NCBI RefSeq assembly: GCF_003024605.1
Contig: NZ_PYJQ01000011.1
Location: 124,001-188,000 of the forward strand
Origin: Rhizobium sp. JAB6
GTDB lineage: Bacteria > Pseudomonadota > Alphaproteobacteria > Rhizobiales > Rhizobiaceae
Direction: 5' to 3'
DNA length: 64,000 nucleotides
Shown: positions 10,465 through 21,626 of the stretch, in pieces
Layout: every line of letters starts with the position of its first letter
How positions within the stretch are numbered: the stretch's first letter is position 1
Program-made: the position numbers and the translations under genes
Notes under the pieces: model-generated
Database searches by the model: none
Told to the model about the DNA's origin: nothing
Seen by the model: only the letters and a program-made list of their open reading frames with translations

Positions 10465-11286
10465 GTGGAAAACCGGACGAGCTTCTTTCATCTGCACCTG
10501 ATTTCTGACTCAACGGGCGAGACCCTCATCTCCGCCGGCCGCGCCGCTTCGGTGCAATTCCATGCCAGTCAGCCGATCGAGCACGTCTATCCGCTGATTC
10601 GGAATCGCAAGCAGCTTCTGCCTGTGTTGGAGGCGATCGACCACAGTCCCGGCATCGTCCTCTATACGATCGTCGATCGCGAGCTCGCCGATTTCATCGC
10701 TGAGCGCTGCCGCGAGATGGGCGTACCGTCAGTCAATGTGCTGGAGCCGGTCATGAACGTGTTCCAGACCTATCTCGGCACGGCGTCCCGCCGCCGCGTC
10801 GGCGCGCAGCATGTGATGAATGCGGATTATTTCGCCCGCATCGAAGCGCTGAACTACACCATGGACCACGACGACGGCCAGATGCCGGACGATTACGACG
10901 ACGCGGATGTCGTCATCATCGGCATCAGCCGCACCTCGAAAACGCCGACGAGCATCTATCTGGCGAACCGCGGCATCAAGACGGCCAACATTCCGATCGT
11001 CCACGGGGTGCCCTTGCCTGAAAGTCTGATCAGGGCGACCAGGCCTTTGATCGTCGGACTGGTGGCGACCACGGACCGCATCTCACAGGTCCGCGAAAAT
11101 CGCATCCTGGGTGCGACCCCCGGCTTCGACCGCGGCGACTATACCGATCGGGCCGCGATCTCCGAAGAGCTGAAATATGCCCGCTCGCTCTGCTCGAGGC
11201 ATAACTGGCCGATCATCGATGTCACGCGCCGGTCGATCGAAGAGACCGCCGCCGCCATTGTTGCCCTGCGCCCCAAGCTGCGCTAA
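10465..11286 (+). CDS. ppsR: PEP synthase / pyruvate phosphate dikinase regulatory kinase-phosphorylase (DUF299)
   Basis: This family reversibly phosphorylates a threonine of PpsA or PpdK, using ADP and inorganic phosphate in the reactivating direction. The 273-residue product has a P-loop-like GISRTSKT at residues 153-160. The N-terminus ([11 protein letters not shown]) is characteristic. I chose GTG at 10465 (read MENRTSFF) because it gives the family length. An upstream in-frame ATG would add 31 residues that read through the origin region. A DnaA-like 9-mer overlaps the start codon. Which dikinase it acts on cannot be told from this window. Confidence 0.93.
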   Translation: MENRTSFFHLHLISDSTGETLISAGRAASVQFHASQPIEHVYPLIRNRKQLLPVLEAIDHSPGIVLYTIVDRELADFIAERCREMGVPSVNVLEPVMNVFQTYLGTASRRRVGAQHVMNADYFARIEALNYTMDHDDGQMPDDYDDADVVIIGISRTSKTPTSIYLANRGIKTANIPIVHGVPLPESLIRATRPLIVGLVATTDRISQVRENRILGATPGFDRGDYTDRAAISEELKYARSLCSRHNWPIIDVTRRSIEETAAAIVALRPKLR

Positions 11287-11319
11287 GCGCTGCACATGAT
11301 TATCTCGGAGGCAGCCATC

Positions 11320-11919
11320 ATGACCTCGCCCCTTATTCTTGCGTCCTCCAGCCCGTTCCGGCGCATGCTGATGGAAAATGCCGGGCTGCATTTCCAAGCC
11401 ATCGCCGCCGATATCGACGAACGCGCGATCGAAGCTCCGCTGGAGCGGGATGGCGCCGGCGCGGATGCTATCGCTCTTGTCCTGGCAAAGGCGAAGGCAA
11501 AGGAGGTGAGCGATCGCTTTCCCGCTTCGCTCGTCATTGGTTCCGATCAGACCATGTCGCTGGGCTCCGAGGTCTTTCACAAGCCGAAATCGATGACGGA
11601 TGCGGAAAACCACCTGCGAACCCTGTCCGGAAAGACGCATCGGCTGAACAGCGCCATCGCGCTCGCACGCAATGGCGACATCATCTGGGAGCATGTGTCT
11701 CACGCCGATCTGACCATGCGCGAATTGCCGGCCGATTTCATTCGCCGGCATCTGAGCCGGGTCGGCGAGAAGGCTTTGTCGAGCGTCGGTGCCTATCAGC
11801 TGGAGGGCGAAGGCATCCAGCTCTTCTCGAGAATCGGCGGCGACTATTTCACCATCGTCGGATTGCCCATGCTGCCGCTCCTGGAAAAACTGCGAGAGTT
11901 GGGGACGATCGATGGATGA
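11320..11919 (+). CDS. maf: Maf-family nucleotide pyrophosphatase
   Basis: Maf/YceF proteins hydrolyse non-canonical or modified nucleoside triphosphates. The signature [10 protein letters not shown] sits near the N-terminus, and later segments SDQTM and KPKS match the family. The protein is 199 residues from the ATG at 11320, which has GGAGG eight bases upstream. An ATG 24 bases earlier is in frame but poorly placed. The 3' end overlaps aroE by eight bases, so the two are probably translationally coupled. Confidence 0.93.
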   Translation: MTSPLILASSSPFRRMLMENAGLHFQAIAADIDERAIEAPLERDGAGADAIALVLAKAKAKEVSDRFPASLVIGSDQTMSLGSEVFHKPKSMTDAENHLRTLSGKTHRLNSAIALARNGDIIWEHVSHADLTMRELPADFIRRHLSRVGEKALSSVGAYQLEGEGIQLFSRIGGDYFTIVGLPMLPLLEKLRELGTIDG

Positions 11920-12769
11920 TTCACGTGAAACACAAAGCGTAAACGCTTTCGTAACGGGTTATCCGGTCAAGCATTCGCGCTCGCCGCTGATCCATGGTTA
12001 CTGGCTGAAACAGCTCGGTCTGGCCGGGACCTACCGCGCCCACGAAGTGTCAGTGGAGGATTTCGCCGCCTTCATCGCGTCCCTGAAAGATGGCACCAGC
12101 GGCTTCGTCGGCGGCAATGTCACCATTCCCCACAAGGAAGCGGCCTTCAAACTCGCCGATCGGCCCGACGAACTTTCAAAAGAGCTTGGCGCGTCCAATA
12201 CCCTGTGGCTCGAAGCCGGCAAGCTGCATGCAACGAACACCGATGGCCGAGGGTTCACAGCAAACCTGGATGAGCGTCACCCCGGCTGGGATCGCAGCGA
12301 TCGTGCCGTCATCCTTGGGGCAGGGGGTGCCAGCCGTGCCGTGATCCAGGCGGTGCGCGACCGCGGCTTCAAGGAAATCCATGTGGTCAACCGCACAGTC
12401 GAGCGGGCACGGGAACTGGCGGATCGATTCGGCGAACGCGTCCACGCCCATGCGATGGTCGCACTCGGCGAGGTCACGCAGGGTGCCGGTCTCTTTATTA
12501 ATACGACATCGCTCGGCATGGACGGCGAAGCAGCGCCCCGCATCGATTTTTCCTCTCTTGCAGAAGGCGCCGTCGTCACCGACATTGTCTATGTACCGTT
12601 GAAGACGCCGCTTCTCGCCCAGGCCGAGGAACAAGGCTTTGCCATTGTCGATGGCCTCGGAATGCTTCTGCATCAGGCCGTGCCGGGCTTCGAAAAATGG
12701 TTCGGAAAGCGTCCGGCGGTGGATGAAACCTTGAGGGCATTGATCATCGCCGATATGGAAAAGCACTAG
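11912..12769 (+). CDS. aroE: Shikimate dehydrogenase
   Basis: AroE reduces 3-dehydroshikimate to shikimate with NADPH in aromatic amino acid synthesis. The 285-residue protein has the substrate motif NVTIPHK with the catalytic lysine and the NADP-binding loop GAGGASRAV. The ATG at 11912 lies inside the maf stop region. A parS-like site covers codons 2-7, so residues SRETQ echo those at the start of RsmG. coaE follows within two bases. Confidence 0.96.
   Translation: MDDSRETQSVNAFVTGYPVKHSRSPLIHGYWLKQLGLAGTYRAHEVSVEDFAAFIASLKDGTSGFVGGNVTIPHKEAAFKLADRPDELSKELGASNTLWLEAGKLHATNTDGRGFTANLDERHPGWDRSDRAVILGAGGASRAVIQAVRDRGFKEIHVVNRTVERARELADRFGERVHAHAMVALGEVTQGAGLFINTTSLGMDGEAAPRIDFSSLAEGAVVTDIVYVPLKTPLLAQAEEQGFAIVDGLGMLLHQAVPGFEKWFGKRPAVDETLRALIIADMEKH
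11917..11932. other. parS: parS-like site inside aroE start
   Basis: TGATTCACGTGAAACA matches parS at 15 of 16 positions. It lies in aroE codons 2-7, about 1.5 kb to the right of the predicted origin, on the side opposite the other three sites. Confidence 0.8.
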
Positions 12770-12770
12770 C

Positions 12771-13370
12771 ATGATCAGGATCGGGCTCACCGGATCGATC
12801 GGCATGGGAAAATCGACCTCGGCAAAACTCTTTGCCGAAGCCGGGATACCGGTGAACGATTCCGATGCGGTGGTGCATGATCTCTATAGCGGCGAAGCCG
12901 TGCCGCTGGTCGAGGCGGCCTTTCCGGGCACGACCAGCGACGGCAAGGTCGATCGGCAGGAGCTCAGCCGAAAGCTTGCCGGCGATCCCTCAGGCTTCAG
13001 GCGTCTTGAGGCCATCGTTCATCCGCTGGTGCGCGATCGCGAGCGTCAGTTCCTCGAGCGTCAACGCAAGGCCGGCGCCGATATGGTGGTGCTGGATATC
13101 CCGCTGCTCTTCGAAACCGGCGCCGACAAGAGGGTGGATAAAATCGTTGTCGTCAGCTGCGATCCACAGATTCAGCGGCAAAGGGTGCTTGCCCGGCCCA
13201 GCATGACGGAGGAAAAATTCAATATGATTCTCTCCCGCCAGACGCCGGATGCGCAAAAGCGGGCGCGCGCCGATTACGTCATCGATACGGGTGGAAGCAT
13301 CGAGGCGGCCGGCGAACAGGTCAGAGAGATCATTGCCGATCTGCGGCGCAAGCGTCAGAGCAAGAAATAG
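12771..13370 (+). CDS. coaE: Dephospho-CoA kinase
   Basis: CoaE performs the last step of coenzyme A synthesis, phosphorylating the 3'-hydroxyl of dephospho-CoA. The 199-residue protein has the P-loop GSIGMGKST at residues 8-16, the lid region QRQRVLAR, and DIPLLFETG, typical of the family. It starts two bases after the aroE stop and precedes dnaQ by 17 bases, in a maf-aroE-coaE-dnaQ operon. Confidence 0.96.
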   Translation: MIRIGLTGSIGMGKSTSAKLFAEAGIPVNDSDAVVHDLYSGEAVPLVEAAFPGTTSDGKVDRQELSRKLAGDPSGFRRLEAIVHPLVRDRERQFLERQRKAGADMVVLDIPLLFETGADKRVDKIVVVSCDPQIQRQRVLARPSMTEEKFNMILSRQTPDAQKRARADYVIDTGGSIEAAGEQVREIIADLRRKRQSKK

Positions 13371-13387
13371 GAAGGCAGAGTTTCGAT

Positions 13388-14104
13388 ATGCGCGAAATCA
13401 TTTTCGATACGGAAACCACAGGCCTCGATAACAGGGCCGACCGTATCATCGAAATCGGCGGCATCGAGCTCTTCAACCACTTCCCGACCGGAAAGACGCT
13501 GCACATCTATATCAATCCGGGTGACCGCAAAGTGCATCCCGATGCTCTGGCCGTGCATGGCATTACCGATGAGTTCTTAGCGGACAAGCAGCCATTCGAA
13601 ACCGTCGTGGACCAGATCCTCGAATTTTTCGGCGATGCCAAATGGATTGCGCACAACGCCACCTTCGACATGGGTTTCGTCAACGCTGAATTTGCAAGGC
13701 TCGGCCGGCCGCCGATCCTGCCTGAGATGGTGATCGATACGCTGGCCATGGCCCGGCGCAAGCATCCGATGGGTCCGAATTCGCTCGATGCTCTTTGCCG
13801 TCGGTACGGCATCGATAACTCGCACCGCACGAAACACGGCGCGCTGCTCGACTCCGAACTGCTGGCCGAAGTCTATATCGAGATGATCGGTGGCCGCCAG
13901 ACGGCGCTGGGACTTGGCAGCGTCACCGGTGCGTCGGGGCGCTTGCGCCAGAACGATGTCTTCGAAGAAATCGTGGTCGACATCTTCGCGCGGCCCGCTC
14001 CGCTGCCGAGCCGGCTGACCGAGGAAGAACTTGCGGCTCACGCGGCGCTGGTCACCAAGCTCGGTGCGAAGGGGATCTGGTCGAAATACAGCGCTTCCGA
14101 ATAG
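13388..14104 (+). CDS. dnaQ: DNA polymerase III epsilon subunit (proofreading exonuclease)
   Basis: DnaQ is the 3'-5' exonuclease of the replicative polymerase. The 238-residue protein carries the DEDDh motifs: FDTETTG with D7 and E9, HNATFDMGF, and HGALLDSE with the catalytic histidine and aspartate. The C-terminal tail, which binds the polymerase alpha subunit, is present. It ends the maf-aroE-coaE-dnaQ operon, and a strong bidirectional terminator separates it from convergent secB. Confidence 0.96.
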   Translation: MREIIFDTETTGLDNRADRIIEIGGIELFNHFPTGKTLHIYINPGDRKVHPDALAVHGITDEFLADKQPFETVVDQILEFFGDAKWIAHNATFDMGFVNAEFARLGRPPILPEMVIDTLAMARRKHPMGPNSLDALCRRYGIDNSHRTKHGALLDSELLAEVYIEMIGGRQTALGLGSVTGASGRLRQNDVFEEIVVDIFARPAPLPSRLTEEELAAHAALVTKLGAKGIWSKYSASE

Positions 14105-14126
14105 AGCGCTTTTGATCGTCAAAAGA

Positions 14127-14155
14127 AAATGCCCGGATATGCGATCCGGGCATTT
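14127..14155. terminator. Bidirectional Rho-independent terminator, dnaQ / secB
   Basis: A perfect 12-base stem (AAATGCCCGGAT with ATCCGGGCATTT) closes a five-base loop. It is flanked by A- and T-rich ends on both strands, so it can end both convergent transcripts. Confidence 0.88.
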
Positions 14156-14182
14156 GCGTTTTTAGATAGAGAAAATTCAGGC

Positions 14183-14665
14183 TCAGTTCGGAACGGCCGA
14201 AACCTGGGCGCGGGCCTGTTCTTCGGCCATGCGCTGCGTGAACATCTGCGCGAAATCGATGGGGTCGATCATCAGCGGGGGGAAACCGCCATTGCGCGTG
14301 ACGTCGGCGATGATCTGGCGTGCGAAGGGGAACAGCAGGCGCGGGCATTCGATGAAGAGCAGCGGCAGCATGTGTTCCTGCGGGAAGCCGGTGACGCGGA
14401 AGACGCCGCCATAGACCAGCTCGGTGTGGAAGAGAACGCGCTCGCCATCCTTAGCCTCGGCGCTCAGCGTCAGCACCACGTCGAAATCGGAATCCGACAG
14501 CGGGTTGGCGTTGACATTCACATTGATATTGATGTCGGGAGCATTTTCCCGGGCCTGAAGCGAGCGCGGAGCACCCGGATTTTCGAAGGAAAGATCCTTG
14601 GTGTACTGAGCAAGGATGCTGAGGCTCGGGCTGGCTGCACCGTTGCCGTTGGTCTCGTTGGCCAT
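14183..14665 (-). CDS. secB: Protein-export chaperone SecB
   Basis: SecB is a tetrameric cytosolic chaperone that keeps preproteins unfolded and hands them to SecA. It is 160 residues long. The conserved beta-sheet segments with alternating residues ([18 protein letters not shown]) and the helix after it ([12 protein letters not shown]) match the family. A proline-rich segment ([13 protein letters not shown]) precedes the C-terminal helix. The start is ATG. It converges on dnaQ and shares its terminator. Confidence 0.95.
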   Translation of the reverse strand: MANETNGNGAASPSLSILAQYTKDLSFENPGAPRSLQARENAPDININVNVNANPLSDSDFDVVLTLSAEAKDGERVLFHTELVYGGVFRVTGFPQEHMLPLLFIECPRLLFPFARQIIADVTRNGGFPPLMIDPIDFAQMFTQRMAEEQARAQVSAVPN

Positions 14666-14760
14666 GGGGGTGTCCTCTCACGTCTCGATGGGTGTCGCCA
14701 TCTAGCATTTAGAAAAGGGGCTTACAACCCTTATGGCTCCGGCGCTCCGGAGGCCGTTCT

Positions 14761-15279
14761 CTAGTCTTCCAGCCGCTTTTGATCCGACCAGGGCGACTTC
14801 CGGTTCGGTTCGCGATGGAAATCGCCTTCGTCGAGATCGACGACATTTCCGGGTTTGTTCGGTCGGCCCTGCGGGCCGGCGCCCGAGCCTTGCCCACGGC
14901 GGAAAGCGCGGGAATTGCCGACGACGACGATGCGCTTGCGCAGCATCTGCCAGGCGAGATCGCGCACGGCCGGGATGAAGAGCAGCAAGCCGATGATATC
15001 GGAGATGAAGCCGGGCAGCATCAGAAAGAAGGCTGCAACCACGATCATGGCGCCATGCACCATCTCGCGGCCGGGATCGCCGCCATTGCGGCTTTCGGCC
15101 GAAATACGCTGGAGAATGCCGATCCCTTGGATTCTCAAGAGCGCGGCGCCCAGTAGCACGCTGAGGATGACGAGCCCCAGTGTCGCCCAGACGCCGATCA
15201 TCTTTCCAACGACGATGAATCCGGCAATTTCAGCCAGAGGCATCAGGAAGACGAAGATAGGGAGAAGTGACAGGCGCAT
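14761..15279 (-). CDS. fxsA: FxsA-family membrane protein
   Basis: FxsA is a small inner-membrane protein named for suppressing phage T7 exclusion by the F plasmid in E. coli; its cellular role is unclear. The 172-residue product has hydrophobic helices at about residues 3-40 and 70-105, with the conserved core FFLMLPGFISDIIGLLL. A polar C-terminal tail of about 60 residues is rich in glycine, arginine and acidic residues. The start is ATG. It is divergent from timA. Confidence 0.88.
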   Translation of the reverse strand: MRLSLLPIFVFLMPLAEIAGFIVVGKMIGVWATLGLVILSVLLGAALLRIQGIGILQRISAESRNGGDPGREMVHGAMIVVAAFFLMLPGFISDIIGLLLFIPAVRDLAWQMLRKRIVVVGNSRAFRRGQGSGAGPQGRPNKPGNVVDLDEGDFHREPNRKSPWSDQKRLED

Positions 15280-15425
15280 GTTAGGGTGGTCCTGAGAGCG
15301 GGTTTCTTCGCGTAAGCGTTGGTTTCGCGCATATAATAAAGAAACTGGTCCGCTATTTGAATGATAGATCGATGCGGACTATATGGGGATTGATCTTTTA
15401 ATTTTAACGGTGGTTCCGATACGAG

Positions 15426-16127
15426 ATGGGTGCAAACGACTTTGTGACGATCTTTTTCCTGGTGGCAGCGGTGCTGATCTTCTTTCAGTTGCGCAGCGTT
15501 CTCGGCCGCCGCACGGGGAATGAGAAGCCGCCGCGCGATCTCTACGGTTCCGCCGATCCGGCAAGCAGCCAGACGGCGCCGGATGCCGGCAAGGTGGTGA
15601 CCCTGCCGCGGCGCGACGGTCCCGAAGAGGAAGATCGTTTTGCCGCCATCGATGCCTTCACCCCGGCCGGCACGCCCCTCAATGATTCACTGCGCGAATT
15701 GAGCAAGGCCGACCCTTCCTTCAATCCCAAGGAATTCGTCAACGGTGCCCGCATGGCCTACGAGATGATCGTCATGGCCTTTGCCGAAGGCGACCGCAAG
15801 TCCCTGAAGGGCCTGCTGTCGCGCGAAGTCTATGACGGTTTCGATGCCGCCATTGCCGATCGCGAAGCGAAAGGCGAAACGGTCAAATCCACCTTCGTCG
15901 GTATCGACAAGGCAGACATCGTCACCGCCGATCTGAAGGGAACGGAAGCCTTCGTCACCATGCGCATCGTCAGCCAGATGATCTCTGCCACCTATGACAA
16001 GGCCGGCACCTTGATCGATGGCGATGCCGAGACCGTTGCCGAAATCAGCGATCTCTGGACCTTCGCCCGCGACACGCGTTCGCGCGATCCGAATTGGAAA
16101 CTCGTGGCGACCGAATCGGAACAATGA
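15426..16127 (+). CDS. timA: Tim44/TimA-family membrane-associated protein
   Basis: The protein has 233 residues. A single N-terminal hydrophobic helix (about residues 6-22) is followed by a charged linker and a C-terminal Tim44-like domain (about 90-230) related to the mitochondrial import motor subunit. In alphaproteobacteria TimA-type proteins are membrane-anchored adaptors of unknown partner. The stop overlaps the mltA start (ATGA). Downstream smr and xre also overlap, so this is the first gene of a tightly coupled operon. Confidence 0.85.
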   Translation: MGANDFVTIFFLVAAVLIFFQLRSVLGRRTGNEKPPRDLYGSADPASSQTAPDAGKVVTLPRRDGPEEEDRFAAIDAFTPAGTPLNDSLRELSKADPSFNPKEFVNGARMAYEMIVMAFAEGDRKSLKGLLSREVYDGFDAAIADREAKGETVKSTFVGIDKADIVTADLKGTEAFVTMRIVSQMISATYDKAGTLIDGDAETVAEISDLWTFARDTRSRDPNWKLVATESEQ

Positions 16128-17242
16128 CAAGCTCATCGCAGGAATTCAGGTTAGAGCCGGCAACCTTCGCCGATCTGAAGGGCTGGGAGGAGGACGACCC
16201 TTCCAGCCTTTTTCACGCAATGAGAGACTGTCGAAATCATATCCGTTCGGTAAAGCCCTATCGCACCGGCGCCGCTGGACTGACGGCCGAGGATCTCCTG
16301 ACGCTGCTCGACGCCGCAGAAGGAAAAGAACCGCTCAATGCGGCCGAAGCCCGGGCTTTTTTCGAGGAACGCTGTCAGCCCTTTTTCATTCGCCGCGATG
16401 GGGATGCCAGGGGTTTCGTGACCGCCTTCTTCGAGCCGGAAATCGAAGTCTCGGCCGAGCCGAACGAGATCTACTGCTATCCCTTTTATCGCCGCCCGGA
16501 CGATCTGACCGATCTCGATGACGGCAATCGCCCCGCCGAGCTCGATCCGTCCTACATGTTCGGCAGGCTTCAGGACGGGATAATTTCCGCCTATCCCGAC
16601 CGCGGCGAAATCGACCGCGGCTATCTCGATGGCAAGGGGCTTGAGATCGCCTGGGCGAAATCCAAGGTCGATGTCTTCTTCGTGCATGTGCAGGGTGCCG
16701 CGCGCCTGCGCTATCCCGATGGGCGTCTCGGCCGAATCACCTATGCCGCCAAGGCCGGTCATCCCTTCTCCGCCGTCGGACGCCTGCTCATCGACCGCGG
16801 CCTGCTGGATCGGGCAACGATCTCCATGCAGACGATCCGCGATTGGCTCTACGCGCATCCGGAGCAGGTCGATGAAGTCCTCTGGCACAATCGGTCCTAC
16901 ATCTTCTTCCGCGAGGCCGATGTCAGCGACCCGGCTCTGGGGCCGATCGCTGCGGCGAAAGTGCCGCTGGTACCGGGCCGTTCCCTAGCGGTCGACCGGC
17001 TCATCCACACCTTCGGCTTCCCCTTCTTCATCCGTTCGGAAACTCTGACGCATCTCGATGCCGGCAAGCCCTTCGCGCGGCTCATGCTGGCGCTCGATAC
17101 CGGCTCGGCGATCGTCGGGCCGGCGCGTGGCGATATCTTTACCGGCTCCGGCTATGATGCCGGGGAGCTCGCCGGCACCGTGCGCAATGACGCCGATTTT
17201 TATATACTCATTCCAAAGGCGGCGGCGCAGAGGTTCGGCTGA
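16124..17242 (+). CDS. mltA: MltA-family murein transglycosylase
   Basis: MltA cleaves peptidoglycan glycosidic bonds to form 1,6-anhydro-muropeptides. The 372-residue protein has the double-psi beta-barrel motif LMLALDTGSAIVG with the probable catalytic aspartate at 325, followed by GDIFTGSG and a C-terminal hydrophobic strand. The start is the ATG overlapping the timA stop. No signal peptide or lipobox follows it: the N-terminus MTSSSQEFRLEP is polar. That is odd for an enzyme whose substrate is periplasmic. Confidence 0.88.
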   Translation: MTSSSQEFRLEPATFADLKGWEEDDPSSLFHAMRDCRNHIRSVKPYRTGAAGLTAEDLLTLLDAAEGKEPLNAAEARAFFEERCQPFFIRRDGDARGFVTAFFEPEIEVSAEPNEIYCYPFYRRPDDLTDLDDGNRPAELDPSYMFGRLQDGIISAYPDRGEIDRGYLDGKGLEIAWAKSKVDVFFVHVQGAARLRYPDGRLGRITYAAKAGHPFSAVGRLLIDRGLLDRATISMQTIRDWLYAHPEQVDEVLWHNRSYIFFREADVSDPALGPIAAAKVPLVPGRSLAVDRLIHTFGFPFFIRSETLTHLDAGKPFARLMLALDTGSAIVGPARGDIFTGSGYDAGELAGTVRNDADFYILIPKAAAQRFG

Positions 17243-17826
17243 TGGCCCCGAAACGGCAGAACAAGGAACGAAAGCTCAGTGCGGAAGACCGCATCCTCTG
17301 GGGTAAGGTCGCCAAGAGCACGCGCCCCATGCCGGGACGAATGGCTGATATCGAGGCTTTCGAAGCAGCGCTGCAGGCCGAAGCCGAGAGCGAGGAACGC
17401 AGCCGTTCTGCAAAGGCAAGACCGGCGCCCGCAGCGGCAGAAGCGCCGGAAGTCCCCGCGCCCGCAAGGCTGTCAGCCGGTCGCCATCATCCGCTCGAGC
17501 GCCCCGTCAAGCGCAAGATAGCTAAGGGCCATCTGGCACTCGAAGCCCGGATCGACCTTCACGGTCTCATCCAGAGCGAGGCCCATGGCATGCTTCTGGA
17601 TTTTCTGATGCGTGCCCATAGCCGCGGGCTGCGCCATGTGCTCGTCATAACAGGCAAGGGCAGCTCCATGGGAAGCGAAGGGGCGCTGAAGCGCGCCGTG
17701 CCGCTCTGGTTTTCCAAGCCGGAATTCCGCTTTTTGATTTCTTCCTACGAGACGGCAGCGCAGCATCATGGCGGCGAGGGCGCGCTCTATATCCGCTTAT
17801 CGCGCCTGAAAGGGGAGAAGCTTTGA
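17242..17826 (+). CDS. Smr-domain protein
   Basis: The 194-residue protein has a low-complexity alanine- and glutamate-rich N-terminal half. The C-terminal Smr domain runs from about 105 to 192: IDLHGLIQSEAH, then HVLVITGKGSSMG, then ALYIRLSR. Smr domains related to MutS2 bind nucleic acids, and some are endonucleases. The ATG overlaps the mltA stop by one base. Its own TGA lies inside the TTGA that starts the next gene. Its substrate is unknown. Confidence 0.88.
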   Translation: MAPKRQNKERKLSAEDRILWGKVAKSTRPMPGRMADIEAFEAALQAEAESEERSRSAKARPAPAAAEAPEVPAPARLSAGRHHPLERPVKRKIAKGHLALEARIDLHGLIQSEAHGMLLDFLMRAHSRGLRHVLVITGKGSSMGSEGALKRAVPLWFSKPEFRFLISSYETAAQHHGGEGALYIRLSRLKGEKL

Positions 17827-18188
17827 CCCCTTTTGGCGAGGCGGTGCGGAAATTGAGGTTGCGAAAGGGCGTTTCGCAGAAGCAGATGGCCGAGGCGCTG
17901 AATGTCACCCCGGCTTATTTATCCGCCTTGGAACACGGCAAGCGCGGCCTGCCGACCTTCGACCTGTTGCAGCGGATCGCCGGATACTTCAACATCATCT
18001 GGGACGAGGCCGAGGAATTGTTCCTGCTGGCGCGATTTTCCGACCCGCGCGTCGTCGTGGATACCTCGGGACTCCCGCCGGAATATACGGCTTTCGTCAA
18101 CCACTTGGCCGGCAAGATCCGTGGTCTTGACGCAGCAACCATCCGTGAACTATCGCAGGTTCTGGAAAATGCCGGAAAAACCGGCTGA
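17823..18188 (+). CDS. XRE-family helix-turn-helix regulator
   Basis: The 121-residue protein has an N-terminal HTH of the XRE type (about residues 6-62: RKLRLRKGVSQKQMAEAL, then SALEHGKRGLPTF). A C-terminal helical part contains ELFLLARFSDPRVVVDTSGL. The start is TTG at 17823, overlapping the smr stop as TTGA, with a GGGGAG five to ten bases upstream. As the last gene of timA-mltA-smr-xre it may regulate that operon or gyrB downstream. The target is unknown. Confidence 0.82.
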   Translation: MTPFGEAVRKLRLRKGVSQKQMAEALNVTPAYLSALEHGKRGLPTFDLLQRIAGYFNIIWDEAEELFLLARFSDPRVVVDTSGLPPEYTAFVNHLAGKIRGLDAATIRELSQVLENAGKTG

Positions 18189-18234
18189 AAACCGCCTTAA
18201 TCCCCTGTTTTATACCTGATTTCGGGGCCTTCCG

Positions 18235-18264
18235 TTTGGAACTTGGGGATGAAACATCCTATAT
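18235..18264 (+). promoter_or_regulatory. Possible gyrB promoter
   Basis: TTTGGA (18235-18240) and CTATAT (18259-18264) are spaced by 18 bases, resembling the rhizobial housekeeping pattern CTTGAC-N17-CTATAT. They lie 185 bases before the gyrB start, upstream of the composite repeat. Confidence 0.3.
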
Positions 18265-18286
18265 TCAGGGCAGGGAAAACCGCTGA

Positions 18287-20884
<2,598 letters not shown>

Positions 20885-20900
20885 TCGCTGCTTCACATGC

Positions 20901-20943
20901 AAAAAGGGCCCGCCGGAGGTTTCGGCGGACCCTTTTCTTTTTA
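20901..20943. terminator. Bidirectional terminator, gyrB / nitroreductase
   Basis: The hairpin pairs AAAAGGG and CCGCCG with CGGCGG and CCCTTTT, with one C/A mismatch. Its A-rich and T-rich ends suit both convergent genes. Confidence 0.85.
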
Positions 20944-20947
20944 TCGA

Positions 20948-21547
20948 CTACTTTGCGATGAAGGTGCCGTTGAAGGCCAGGTCCGAAAGCGGCTTGCGCT
21001 GGCTCGGCACTTCGCGCTCGCGCAGCTTTTCGGGAAGCTGGTTCTTGTCGCCGATCTTGCCGATCGCAACAGCCGCTTCGACGCGGAAGCCATCGGGAAT
21101 GCCGAGAACCTCATACGCCTTTTCGACGTGGAAGCCCGTCATGCCGTGAGCTTCGTAGCCGGCTAAATGGGCCTGAATGGCCAGAAAGCCCCAGGCAGTA
21201 CCCGCGTCGAAGGAATGGCTATAGCTGGGTTTCTGTTCGGCCGAGCCGAGTTCACCGCTGTGAGTGCGGGAAATGACGAAAAGCAGCGCACCGGCGGATT
21301 TCACCCAGCCCTGATTGAAGTCGATCAGGACGCTCAAAAAGCGGTCCCAATGTTCCGAACCACGCAGAGCATAGAGGAAGCGCCAGGGCTGCAGGTTCGA
21401 GGCGGAAGGAGCCCAATGCGCCGCTTCCAGAATGGTCAGCAGGTCGGCTTCCGGGATGGTCTCGTTGGAATAGGCGCGCGGCGACCAGCGGTCGAGAAAG
21501 AGCTTGTCGACCGGATATTGGGATTCGCGGCTGTTGCTTGATGTCAT
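20948..21547 (-). CDS. Nitroreductase-family flavoprotein
   Basis: The predicted FMN-dependent NAD(P)H oxidoreductase of the nitroreductase fold has 199 residues from the ATG at 21547. The N-terminal RWSPRAYSNETIPE is the FMN-binding signature, followed by AHWAPSASNLQPWRFL. The central helix GTAWGFLAIQAHLAG lies at the dimer interface, and the C-terminus (REREVPSQRKPL) is typical. The upstream ATG at 21598 is less likely because AAGGAAAG precedes the chosen one. It lies 79 bases after a DUF2218 gene on the same strand. The substrate is unknown. Confidence 0.88.
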   Translation of the reverse strand: MTSSNSRESQYPVDKLFLDRWSPRAYSNETIPEADLLTILEAAHWAPSASNLQPWRFLYALRGSEHWDRFLSVLIDFNQGWVKSAGALLFVISRTHSGELGSAEQKPSYSHSFDAGTAWGFLAIQAHLAGYEAHGMTGFHVEKAYEVLGIPDGFRVEAAVAIGKIGDKNQLPEKLREREVPSQRKPLSDLAFNGTFIAK

Positions 21548-21626
21548 GGGGCTTCTTTCCTTGGAGGGGATCGGCCGCAGGCGGGCGAGACCGGCCATTG
21601 GCTTTTTGTAAATAGAGGATGCGAAC

